Part shown: in pieces, positions 1-7,067 of the stretch
Numbering within the stretch: position 1 is the stretch's first letter
Layout: each line of letters starts with the position of its first letter
Made by a program: the position numbers and the translations under genes
The notes under the pieces: generated by a model
The model's database searches: none
What the model was told of the DNA's origin: nothing
Seen by the model: the letters and a program-made list of their open reading frames with translations, nothing else
Assembly: GCA_017552165.1 (NCBI GenBank)
Contig: JAFZCF010000010.1
Span: 1-13,874, forward strand
Direction of reading: 5' to 3'
Length of the DNA: 13,874 bases
From: Clostridia bacterium
Lineage (GTDB): Bacteria > Bacillota_A > Clostridia > Oscillospirales > CAG-272

Positions 1-693
1 ACGGGACGCGTCCCGACAAAATATCTCGTCCACTACGGGGCAGACCCCGAACGGATATTCACGTATCCGTTCACGTCTCAGCGCGAGGCCGACGTGCCGG
101 CCTTCGCCGGTCCCGGCGAAAGAAGAGAGGCGCGCCGCGCGGCAAAGGAACGCCTCGGCTTTGAGGGCCCCGTAGCCCTCTCGGTCGGGCAGTTCATCAG
201 GCGAAAGGGCTTTGACGTCCTGATTCGCTCGGCGGCCCGGGTCCCCGGCGCGAAATTCGTGATCGTCGGGGGAGAAGCGCCCGAGGAATATAAGGCGCTG
301 AGAGAATCCGAGGGGGCGGAGAACGTCTCCTTTGCCGGATTTATGAAAAAAGACAAACTCGCGGAATACTATCTCGCGGCGGACGTCTTCGTCATGCCGA
401 CGAGAGAGGATATATGGGGGCTCGTCGTCAACGAGGCGCTCTCCTTCGGTCTGCCCGTCGTGTCGACCGACAGGTGCGTCGCCGCGCTCGAGCTCGTAAA
501 AGAGGGGGAGACGGGCTTTATCGTACCTTCGGACGACCCCGCCGCCCTCGCCGAGGCCGTCGGAAAAGCGCTATCCCTCGACCCCGACCGGGTCTTTAAA
601 GACGCCGCGGACTCGGTAAAAGACTACACAGTCGAGAAAATGGCAGAAAGACACGCCGGGCTCTTCGATACGCTCGGCACACTATCGAAATGA
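1..693 (+). CDS. GT4-family glycosyltransferase, C-terminal part (5' truncated by window edge)
   Basis: The reading frame is open from the first base, so the gene starts upstream of the window; 230 residues are visible. They form the C-terminal, nucleotide-sugar-binding Rossmann half of a GT-B glycosyltransferase. A GQFIRRKGF strand-loop lies near visible residues 63-71 and the acceptor/donor loop PTREDIWGLVVNEA near 133-146. This loop is the family EX7E element, with Asp in place of the first Glu. It is followed by a GLPVV strand and a GETGFIVP loop. Such enzymes add a sugar from a nucleotide donor to a growing glycan on the inner face of the membrane. The stop overlaps the start of the next gene (ATGA), so it belongs to the same polysaccharide operon. 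The in-frame GTG at 94 is not the start, because the conserved fold continues upstream of it. Donor and linkage cannot be told. Confidence 0.9.
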   Translation, partial: TGRVPTKYLVHYGADPERIFTYPFTSQREADVPAFAGPGERREARRAAKERLGFEGPVALSVGQFIRRKGFDVLIRSAARVPGAKFVIVGGEAPEEYKALRESEGAENVSFAGFMKKDKLAEYYLAADVFVMPTREDIWGLVVNEALSFGLPVVSTDRCVAALELVKEGETGFIVPSDDPAALAEAVGKALSLDPDRVFKDAADSVKDYTVEKMAERHAGLFDTLGTLSK

Positions 694-1526
694 CTGACCG
701 ACCGACGCTTGAAAAACAGAAAAAACTGCTCGGAATGCTGGCGTTTTTCCACGGATTCTGCGCGGAAAACGGCCTGACCTACTACGCGCTCGGCGGCACC
801 CTCCTCGGGGCCGCCCGGCACCGCGGCTTCATACCGTGGGACGACGACGTCGACGTCGGGATGCCGAGGAGCGAGTACGACAGACTCCGGGCGATCGTCT
901 CCGCGCAGGATACCGGGAAATACGTCTTTGAGTTCCCCGATTCGCCGGATCCGCGCTTCTGCTATCCCTTCGGTAAAATGTACGACACCGGAACGACGCT
1001 CATCGAAAACCTCCACCCGCGGCTCGTGCGCGGAGTTTATATCGACATATTCCCGCTCGACGGCCTCTGCGACGGCAAGGACGGGATAAAAAAGGCGTAC
1101 CGTCCCGTCGGGCGCATGAAGACCATGCTCGACCTTAAGCGGATAAAGTTCAGGAAAAACCGCTCGCTTAAAAAGAATCTCGCGCTCGCCGCCGCCCGGC
1201 TCACCCCGCCATATATAAACGGCGCCAAGCGCATAGCCCTGAAAATCGACGGGGCGTGCAGAAAAAAGCCGTTTGAGAGCTGCCGCATCGTCGGCAACCT
1301 CGTCGGCGCGTGGGGCGAAAGGGAGTTCGTCCCCGCGGAGTTTTTCGGCAAGCCCGTTCTCCTCGACTTCGAGGATATAAAGATCTGCTGCCCGGCAGAT
1401 TACGACGGATATCTCACGTCGCTGTACCGCGACTGGCGCACTCCTCCGCCGCCCGAAAAGCAGATAACTCATCACGACTGCATAACGGACCTTGACACTC
1501 CTTATGCGGGAAAGGACGGAAAATGA
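690..1526 (+). CDS. licD: LicD-family phosphotransferase
   Basis: A 278-residue protein with the full LicD signature. It has GGTLLGA at residues 35-41, RGFIPWDDDVDVGMPR at 45-60 with its Asp cluster, VYIDIFPLDG at 116-125, and a C-terminal YDGYLTSLYRDW segment near 238-249. LicD proteins have a nucleotidyltransferase-like fold and move a phospho-substituent, such as phosphocholine from CDP-choline, onto surface glycans or teichoic acids. The length is usual for the family. The gene starts at ATG 690, overlapping the previous stop by four bases; no clear Shine-Dalgarno is seen, so it is probably translationally coupled. A CDP-forming enzyme of the IspD/TarI type follows directly, which suggests that its donor may be a CDP-polyol or CDP-sugar made by the next genes rather than CDP-choline. 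That is inference. The symbol is given at family level only. Confidence 0.9.
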   Translation: MTDRPTLEKQKKLLGMLAFFHGFCAENGLTYYALGGTLLGAARHRGFIPWDDDVDVGMPRSEYDRLRAIVSAQDTGKYVFEFPDSPDPRFCYPFGKMYDTGTTLIENLHPRLVRGVYIDIFPLDGLCDGKDGIKKAYRPVGRMKTMLDLKRIKFRKNRSLKKNLALAAARLTPPYINGAKRIALKIDGACRKKPFESCRIVGNLVGAWGEREFVPAEFFGKPVLLDFEDIKICCPADYDGYLTSLYRDWRTPPPPEKQITHHDCITDLDTPYAGKDGK

Positions 1527-2239
1527 CCACAGCAATCATAATCGCCGGGGGCTCCGGCTCCCGTATGGGTCAGGACATCCCGAAGCAGTTCATAAACATA
1601 TACGACAAGCCGGTGATAATCTACACCCTCGAGGGCTTTCAGAAACACCCGCAGATCGACGCGATCGAGGTCGTGTGTCTCGACGGCTGGCAGGAGGTCC
1701 TCCGCGCTTACGCCAGACAGTTCAACATAACGAAGCTCGCGGGGATCGTGACGGGCGGCGAAACGGGACAGGAATCCATACGCAACGGCGTCTACGCCCT
1801 CGAAGGGCGCTGCGCCGACGACGACACCGTGATAATCCACGACGGGATACGCCCCCTCGTTGACGAGACCGTCCTGACCGACGTCATACTGAAATGCGAA
1901 AAATACGGCAACGCCGTCACGTCGATGCCGTATAACGAGCAGATATTCATAGTCGACGACGAGATCAGCACGGTAAAATACATCCCGCGCGAGACTCTCC
2001 GCCGCGTTTCCACCCCTCAGGCGTATAAGTTCGGCAAGCTCCTCTCGTCGTACCGCAGAGCGTTTGCCGAGGGCATCGGGATTTACGGCTCGTCGTACGC
2101 CAACACGATGATGGTGGAGCTCGGCGAGCGGCTGTATTTCGCCGCCGGCTCGGACAAAAACATAAAGCTCACGACGAAGGACGACCTTGAATTGTTCAAG
2201 GCCTATCTCAGATCGGAAAAAGACAACTGGCTCAAGTGA
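1523..2239 (+). CDS. IspD/TarI-like cytidylyltransferase
   Basis: A 238-residue single-domain enzyme of the IspD/TarI class. It carries the CTP-binding loop GGSGSRMGQDIPKQF at residues 9-23, HDGIRPLV at 106-113, STPQAYKF at 163-170 and NIKLTTKDDLE at 213-223. Family members join CTP to methylerythritol 4-phosphate (IspD) or ribitol 5-phosphate (TarI/Bcs1). The gene sits between LicD and an SDR enzyme inside a glycan cluster, so a role in making a CDP-linked polyol or sugar is more likely than isoprenoid synthesis. The Asp pair that IspD carries before the C-terminal helix is replaced here by Ser-Tyr (near 191-192, in a GSSYANTMM context), which also argues against a standard IspD. The start at ATG 1523 overlaps the licD stop and has AAAGGA six bases upstream. 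The substrate is unknown. Confidence 0.85.
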   Translation: MTTAIIIAGGSGSRMGQDIPKQFINIYDKPVIIYTLEGFQKHPQIDAIEVVCLDGWQEVLRAYARQFNITKLAGIVTGGETGQESIRNGVYALEGRCADDDTVIIHDGIRPLVDETVLTDVILKCEKYGNAVTSMPYNEQIFIVDDEISTVKYIPRETLRRVSTPQAYKFGKLLSSYRRAFAEGIGIYGSSYANTMMVELGERLYFAAGSDKNIKLTTKDDLELFKAYLRSEKDNWLK

Positions 2240-3300
2240 TGACGCTCTACGAAAACGAAAAGTACGTCGCCGACGTGAAGAAGGTCGCCGGGGCGGCGCT
2301 CCCGTGGGACGGGCTTTCGGGCTCTCCCGTCGTGATCTCGGGCGGGACCGGGATGATCGGGAGCTTCCTCGCCGACGTCATTTCCGAAAAAAACCGGGAG
2401 GGCCTCGGCTGTCCGGTTTACCTCATCTGCCGCTCTCCCGAAAGGGCGGCGGCGCGATTCCCCGTCCCCGGGAACGGAGTGGAGATCGTCTTCCGTGACG
2501 TCGTTTCCCCGCTGACAGACCTAAATCTGCCGGACGGCGGATATTACCTGCATCTCGCGTCGAACACCCACCCGAGACAGTACGCGACCGACCCCATCGG
2601 AACGATAAGGGCAAACGTCGCGGGGCTCGAAAACATGCTCCGCCTCGCCGTGAAAAACGGGGCGCGGCGCTTCGCCTTCGCCTCGTCCAACGAGATATAC
2701 GGCGAAAACAGGGGCGACGTCGAGCTTTTTGACGAAAAATACTGCGGATATATCGACCCGAACACCATGCGCGCGGGATATCCCGAAAGCAAGCGGTGCG
2801 GCGAGGCGCTCTGCCAGGCCTACCGCTCGCAGCTCGGCCTCGGTATCGTTATTCCGCGCCTCACCCGCACCTTCGGCCCGACCATGCTGCAATCGGATAC
2901 CAAGGCGGTCAGCCAGTTCATAAAGAAGGGCGTTGCCGGGGAGGACATAGTCCTGAAATCCGACGGGACGCAGTATTATTCGTTCACTTACGTCGCCGAC
3001 GCCGTCTGCGGCCTCCTGACCGTTCTCCTCCTCGGAGGGGACGGCGAGGCGTACAACGTCGCCGACGTCTCGTCAGATATCACCCTGAGAGATCTCGCCG
3101 GCCTCGTCGCGAGACACGCGGGCACGAAGGTCGTCTTCGAGATCCCCGACGGGGTCGAGGCCGCGGGATACAGCAAAGCGACCAGGGCGCGGCTCGACGG
3201 CTCCAAGCTGAGAGCCCTCGGCTGGCGGCCGTTCTACGGCATCGGGGAAAGCGTCCCCCGCACCATCGACATACTTAAAGAAACCGGCGCTTTCCGGTAA
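2239..3300 (+). CDS. NAD-dependent epimerase/dehydratase, extended SDR family
   Basis: A 353-residue extended short-chain dehydrogenase. It shows the NAD-binding GGTGMIG at residues 35-41, LHLASNTHP near 105-112, the catalytic Ser region SSNEIYGE at 149-156, the Tyr/Lys pair in YPESK at 181-185, and RLTRTFGPTM at 207-216. These features are typical of nucleotide-sugar 4-epimerases, 4,6-dehydratases and UDP-glucuronate decarboxylases. Sequence alone does not fix the substrate. It follows the IspD-like gene directly, so it may modify the same CDP-linked intermediate or supply another sugar nucleotide for the glycosyltransferases. The ATG at 2239 overlaps the previous TGA by one base. A GTG three bases earlier, also in frame, is an alternative start, and no strong ribosome site separates them. 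After the stop comes a 33-base A-rich spacer, the only gap in this part of the cluster. Confidence 0.88.
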   Translation: MTLYENEKYVADVKKVAGAALPWDGLSGSPVVISGGTGMIGSFLADVISEKNREGLGCPVYLICRSPERAAARFPVPGNGVEIVFRDVVSPLTDLNLPDGGYYLHLASNTHPRQYATDPIGTIRANVAGLENMLRLAVKNGARRFAFASSNEIYGENRGDVELFDEKYCGYIDPNTMRAGYPESKRCGEALCQAYRSQLGLGIVIPRLTRTFGPTMLQSDTKAVSQFIKKGVAGEDIVLKSDGTQYYSFTYVADAVCGLLTVLLLGGDGEAYNVADVSSDITLRDLAGLVARHAGTKVVFEIPDGVEAAGYSKATRARLDGSKLRALGWRPFYGIGESVPRTIDILKETGAFR

Positions 3301-3333
3301 AAAATCAAAAGACAAAAAGAGCAGAAGAACAGA

Positions 3334-4479
3334 ATGGACGGAACGGTATTTTTCATATCCGAGCTGCGCGCGCCGGACGATCCCCGCGCGACCTCGACCC
3401 ATATCATGACTTATACCGTTCTCCGCGGCATAAGGGAAAACGGCCTCCGTACCGTGCTTTTCGCAATTTGCGAGGACCCGGGCGAGGCGGAGCGGCTTTC
3501 GCGGCTCTCCCCCGGTCTCACGGACGTCACGACCGTACTGCCGAGCAGATTCGGCGGGATAAAAAAGGGCGACGCGCTCACGCGCCTGATCAGGATGCTT
3601 TCGACCGGGCTGAGAGCCGGGTTTTACAAAAAGATCGACGTCCCCCGGTTCGAGAAGCCGTCGATTATACTCACGCACTGCCCGTCGGTCGAGGCGGCGT
3701 ACTACGGGGACGAGCTTCACAGGCTGTTCCCCGGCGTTCCGTATTACCAGTTCTGGAGCGACCCCCTCGCGATGAGCGGGCTGACGCCCGAGACGGTGGG
3801 ACCCAAACGCCTGCCCTTCCGGCTCGCCGAGGGGCGCGCCCTGAAACACGCAGACAGGATCATCTACGGCACCGCGCCGCTCTGCGCCTGTCAGAAAAAG
3901 CTATACCCGCGGCTCGCCAGTAAAATGTTTTATTCCGACGTCCCGTGCTCCGCCGAGGAGACTGACGGCGAAAAAGACCCCCGCCGCGCCGTGTACGCCG
4001 GCAACTACTACACCGCTTTTCGCGATATAAGGCCGCTCGTCTCGGCAGCCGCAAACGACAGCCGCTTTACGCTCGACATTTTCGGCGAAGGCGACGTGCC
4101 CGACCCCGGGGTCCCGAACGTGGTCTTCCACGGCCGCGTCCCGCCGGGAGAACTGAGCGAACTGACCAAAACCCACGGGATATCGGTCTGCGTGCTGAAC
4201 TCGGGCTGCGTCCAGATACCGGGAAAGGTCTTTTACGAGGCCGGCTCGGGGCGCAGGGTGCTCGTCGTAAGGGACGGGCGCAACCCCTATTCCGGCATGA
4301 TATGCGATTATCTCACGAAATACGGCGCGTTCGCCTTCTGCGACAACGACGAAAAATCTCTGTCGGACGCGCTTTCTGCGCTCGCCTCGGAGGGGACGGC
4401 CGTCCTCCCCGACGTCTCGCGCTTCGGTCCCCGCGCGGTCTCGCGCATCATAATTGACGGAGGGCTCGGCGATGACTGA
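3334..4479 (+). CDS. GT-B fold glycosyltransferase
   Basis: A 381-residue protein with a GT-B architecture that is less canonical than its neighbours. The N-terminal half has a start-of-chain strand (GTVFFISE) and a His-containing segment at residues 20-27, typical of acceptor-binding domains. The C-terminal half has a LDIFGEGD strand, a VVFHGRVPPGEL loop, and a QIPGKVFYEAGSGRRVLVV segment. This last element matches the sugar-nucleotide-binding end of glycosyltransferases that share the GT4-like fold. It probably adds one sugar to the lipid-linked repeat unit on the cytoplasmic side. The start at ATG 3334 follows the A-rich spacer and has only a weak AGAAG-like site. The 3' end overlaps the next gene by eight bases. 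Donor and linkage are unknown, and the family assignment is less secure than for the flanking GT4 enzymes. Confidence 0.78.
   Translation: MDGTVFFISELRAPDDPRATSTHIMTYTVLRGIRENGLRTVLFAICEDPGEAERLSRLSPGLTDVTTVLPSRFGGIKKGDALTRLIRMLSTGLRAGFYKKIDVPRFEKPSIILTHCPSVEAAYYGDELHRLFPGVPYYQFWSDPLAMSGLTPETVGPKRLPFRLAEGRALKHADRIIYGTAPLCACQKKLYPRLASKMFYSDVPCSAEETDGEKDPRRAVYAGNYYTAFRDIRPLVSAAANDSRFTLDIFGEGDVPDPGVPNVVFHGRVPPGELSELTKTHGISVCVLNSGCVQIPGKVFYEAGSGRRVLVVRDGRNPYSGMICDYLTKYGAFAFCDNDEKSLSDALSALASEGTAVLPDVSRFGPRAVSRIIIDGGLGDD
4459..4464 (+). promoter_or_regulatory. Ribosome binding site fixing the start of the next glycosyltransferase
   Basis: GGAGGG lies seven bases before ATG 4472, inside the 3' end of the preceding gene. 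It selects ATG 4472 over an in-frame TTG at 4454 that would lie upstream of this site. Confidence 0.75.
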
Positions 4480-5710
4480 CGAAAAGAAAGAGCTCACGGT
4501 CGTCGCCCTCAACTCGGCCGTTTTCGGGAGCACCGGCGGCGTCATGGCGGGGATCTCCGCTGCTGCGGCGCGCGAAGGCATCATGACCCTCACCGCCTGC
4601 CCGTCCTCACGCTCCAATAAGAGAGACAAAAAAGCCGATATCTACATCGGCACGAGACTGTCCCGTAATCTCCACGTCCTTCTCGCAGGGAAAACGGGAA
4701 AACACGGCTGCTTTTCGGCCGCAGCAACGAGGGCTTTCGTCTCGCAACTGAAAAAAACGGATCCGGACGTCGTGCACCTCCACAATCTCCACGGGGACTA
4801 CGTGAACCTCGGCATCCTTTTCGATTATCTCGGAAAATCAGGCTTACCCGTCGTGTGGACTCTCCACGACTGCTGGGCGTTTACCGGCAGATGCCCGCAT
4901 TTCGAGGGCCTCGGCTGCACGAAATGGGAGACGGGCTGCGAAAACTGTCCCATGCCGCCGGCCGACTATCCGCCGTCGGAGCGCGACGCCTCCGCCTTTA
5001 TGTGGGCGCTCAAGCGCCGCCTCTTCACCCTGCCGGAGAAAATGACGATAGTCACCCCATCGCGCTGGCTCGCGAACCTCGCCGGCAGGTCGTTCCTCGG
5101 CAAATATCCGATAAAAGTAATCAACAACGGCGTGGACGTCTCGGTCTTCCGCCCCGTCCGCGGCGAACTGTATGAAAAAATCAGAGCAAAGGGCGGGAAA
5201 ATCGTGCTCGGAGTCGCCTCCGGCTGGTCGAACGCCAAGGGGCTCGACGTGTTCCGTGAGCTCGCGGAGACCCTCCCCGAAAGCTATACCGTCGTGCTCG
5301 CCGGAGCCGACGAAAAAACAGCCGCGTCCCTCCCGGAAAACGTCGTGACGCTCGGCAGGATCGGCCCGTCAGAGCTCGCGCAGATATATTCTGCCGCCGA
5401 CGTTTTCGTCAACCCGACGAGGGAGGACACCTTCCCGACGGTCAACATCGAGGCGCTCTGCTGCGGGACGCCAGTCGTCACGTTCGACGCCGGCGGCAGC
5501 CCCGAGATCCCCGACGAAAAGAGCGGGATCGCCGTCCCGGTGAACGACGTCGCCGCGCTGCGCTCGGCGATTGTCAACGTGTGCGAAAACAAACCCTTTA
5601 CGCCCGGGGACTGCGCGGCCCGCGGACGCTCCTTTGACAGGGAGCTCCGCTTCCCGGAATACGTCCGTCTGTACCGTGAAATGGCGGGGAAAGCCGTGGA
5701 TCATGAATAA
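4472..5710 (+). CDS. GT4-family glycosyltransferase with cysteine-rich acceptor loop
   Basis: A 412-residue, full-length GT4 enzyme. The N-terminal domain has VHLHNLHGDYVN at 101-112 and TLHDCWAFTGRCPHF at 130-144, followed by further cysteines at 149, 156 and 159 (CTKWETGCENCP). This His/Cys pattern recurs in GT4 enzymes of exopolysaccharide clusters such as the colanic-acid type. The C-terminal domain has INNGVDVSVF at 217-226, a GWSNAKGLDVF loop at 251-261 and NPTREDTFPTVNIEAL at 314-329. This last element is the family EX7E motif with Asp319 in the first position and Glu327 in the second. It should transfer a sugar from a nucleotide donor to the lipid-linked glycan. It overlaps its upstream neighbour and the downstream flippase by eight bases each, which points to tight co-translation. 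The sugar specificity cannot be read. Confidence 0.9.
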   Translation: MTDEKKELTVVALNSAVFGSTGGVMAGISAAAAREGIMTLTACPSSRSNKRDKKADIYIGTRLSRNLHVLLAGKTGKHGCFSAAATRAFVSQLKKTDPDVVHLHNLHGDYVNLGILFDYLGKSGLPVVWTLHDCWAFTGRCPHFEGLGCTKWETGCENCPMPPADYPPSERDASAFMWALKRRLFTLPEKMTIVTPSRWLANLAGRSFLGKYPIKVINNGVDVSVFRPVRGELYEKIRAKGGKIVLGVASGWSNAKGLDVFRELAETLPESYTVVLAGADEKTAASLPENVVTLGRIGPSELAQIYSAADVFVNPTREDTFPTVNIEALCCGTPVVTFDAGGSPEIPDEKSGIAVPVNDVAALRSAIVNVCENKPFTPGDCAARGRSFDRELRFPEYVRLYREMAGKAVDHE

Positions 5711-7031
5711 AGTCGCGAAAAACGCCGCGTGGATAATCGCGTGCAAGATAATACAGTCGGTCCTCACCTTCGTTATCGGTATGCTGACGGCGAGATATCT
5801 CGGCCCGTCGAACTACGGTCTCATAAACTACGCCGTTTCGCTCGTAGCCTTCGTCGTCCCGATAATGAACCTCGGCTTCGGCAACGTGCTCGTCAAAGAG
5901 CTAATCGACCGCCCCGAAAAAGAGGGCGAGACGCTCGGCACGGCGATACAGACGAGCTTTATCTCCTCCCTCTGCTGCATCGCCGGCGTGACCGGCTTTG
6001 CCGCCGTCGCGAACGGCGGAGACAGGACGACGGTCCTCGTCTGCTTCCTTTACAGTCTCAATCTGATATTCCAGGCGATGGAGCTCATTCTGTACTGGTA
6101 TCAGTCGAAGCTCCTCTCAAAGTTCACCTCGATAATCGGGCTCGCCGCCTACGTCGTGACGGCCGCCTACCGCATATTCCTGCTCGTCTCGGGCAGCGAC
6201 ATAATCTGGTTCGCCCTCTCAAACGTCATAGATTACGGGATAATCGGCATCGCGGCGCTCATAGTTTACAAAAAGCTCGGGGGGTCGAAGTTCTCGTTCT
6301 CGAAACCGGCGCTGAGCCGGATGTTTTCGTCGAGCAAGCACTACATCCTCTCCTCGATGATGATAACCGTCTTTGCCCAGACCGACAAGATCATGATAAA
6401 GCACATGATGGACGACGCCTCGGTCGGATATTACGGCGCGGCGGTCACCTGCGCGGGGGTCGCATCCTTCGTCTTCACGGCGCTTATCGACTCGTTCCGC
6501 CCGTCGGTGCTGGAATGCCCGCCGGACTCGCCGGAGTTTGAAAACCGGCTCGCCACGCTCTATTCGGTCGTCATTTACCTCTCGCTCGCCCAGAGCCTTG
6601 TCATGACGATATTCCCGACGCTCATCGTGCGCGTACTGTACGGCGCCGCCTACGCGCCGGCCGCGCCGGCGCTCGCCATCATAGTATGGTACACGACCTT
6701 CTCGTACCTCGGCGCCGTGCGCGGGATATGGATGCTCTCGACGAACAACCAGAAGCATCTCTGGAAGATAAATCTCTCGGGCGCGCTCGCAAACGTCGCG
6801 CTGAACGCCGTCCTCATCCCGTTTTTCGGGATATACGGCGCCGCCGCCGCCTCGCTCGTCACGCAGATATTCACGAACGTCGTGACCGGCTACATCATAA
6901 AGCCCGTCCGGCCGAACAACGCGATAATGGTAAAGGGACTGAACCCGAAATATCTCGTCTCGGCCTTCCGAAAAGTCTTTTCACGCAAGGGGTCCGCGCC
7001 GACCGACGTTGACACCGGAACGCCCGAGTGA
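5703..7031 (+). CDS. Wzx-type polysaccharide flippase (MOP superfamily)
   Basis: A 442-residue polytopic membrane protein with about twelve hydrophobic segments. It opens with NAAWIIACKIIQSVLTFVIG and the family-typical TARYLGPSNYGLINYA. Further in are IKHMMDDASVGYYGAA and a closing LIPFFGIYGAAAASLV, then a short polar tail. This layout is that of O-antigen/teichuronic-acid flippases, which move a lipid-linked repeat unit from the inner to the outer leaflet. It is the last gene of the glycan cluster. The start is ATG 5703, overlapping the previous gene by eight bases. An in-frame GTG at 5571 was rejected because the extra N-terminus would lie entirely inside the preceding glycosyltransferase and is not hydrophobic. 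The final codons contain the promoter of the next operon. No polymerase gene accompanies it in the window. Confidence 0.92.
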   Translation: MNKVAKNAAWIIACKIIQSVLTFVIGMLTARYLGPSNYGLINYAVSLVAFVVPIMNLGFGNVLVKELIDRPEKEGETLGTAIQTSFISSLCCIAGVTGFAAVANGGDRTTVLVCFLYSLNLIFQAMELILYWYQSKLLSKFTSIIGLAAYVVTAAYRIFLLVSGSDIIWFALSNVIDYGIIGIAALIVYKKLGGSKFSFSKPALSRMFSSSKHYILSSMMITVFAQTDKIMIKHMMDDASVGYYGAAVTCAGVASFVFTALIDSFRPSVLECPPDSPEFENRLATLYSVVIYLSLAQSLVMTIFPTLIVRVLYGAAYAPAAPALAIIVWYTTFSYLGAVRGIWMLSTNNQKHLWKINLSGALANVALNAVLIPFFGIYGAAAASLVTQIFTNVVTGYIIKPVRPNNAIMVKGLNPKYLVSAFRKVFSRKGSAPTDVDTGTPE

Positions 7032-7037
7032 TATAAT
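7009..7037 (+). promoter_or_regulatory. Consensus sigma-70/SigA promoter for asnA
   Basis: TTGACA at 7009-7014 and TATAAT at 7032-7037 are both perfect consensus boxes, with the optimal 17-base spacer. The -10 box also carries the TGN extension (TGATATAAT). Transcription should start near 7043-7046, giving a leader of only about 25 bases with AGGAG at 7056-7060. The -35 box lies within the last codons of the flippase gene and the flippase stop codon forms part of the extended -10. No attenuator or T-box fits in so short a leader. Confidence 0.9.
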
Positions 7038-7067
7038 TATCCCGGTTTTACACGCAGGAGTACCAAA

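Noticed and set aside
624..1535. A 303-codon open frame on the minus strand opposite licD
   Set aside because: It lies fully antisense to a gene with clear LicD motifs, has no recognisable domain, and long antisense frames are expected in GC-rich DNA with this codon bias.
3073..3849. A 258-codon open frame on the minus strand across the SDR and glycosyltransferase genes
   Set aside because: It spans two well-supported + strand genes and has no recognisable motif; it is a composition shadow.
5571..5702. Longer N-terminus of the flippase from GTG 5571
   Set aside because: The extension lies wholly inside the previous gene and is not membrane-like; ATG 5703 begins the family-typical first helix.
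7038..7067. A riboswitch or T-box ahead of asnA
   Set aside because: Only about 25 bases separate the promoter from the start codon, too short for any such element, and no hairpin is visible.
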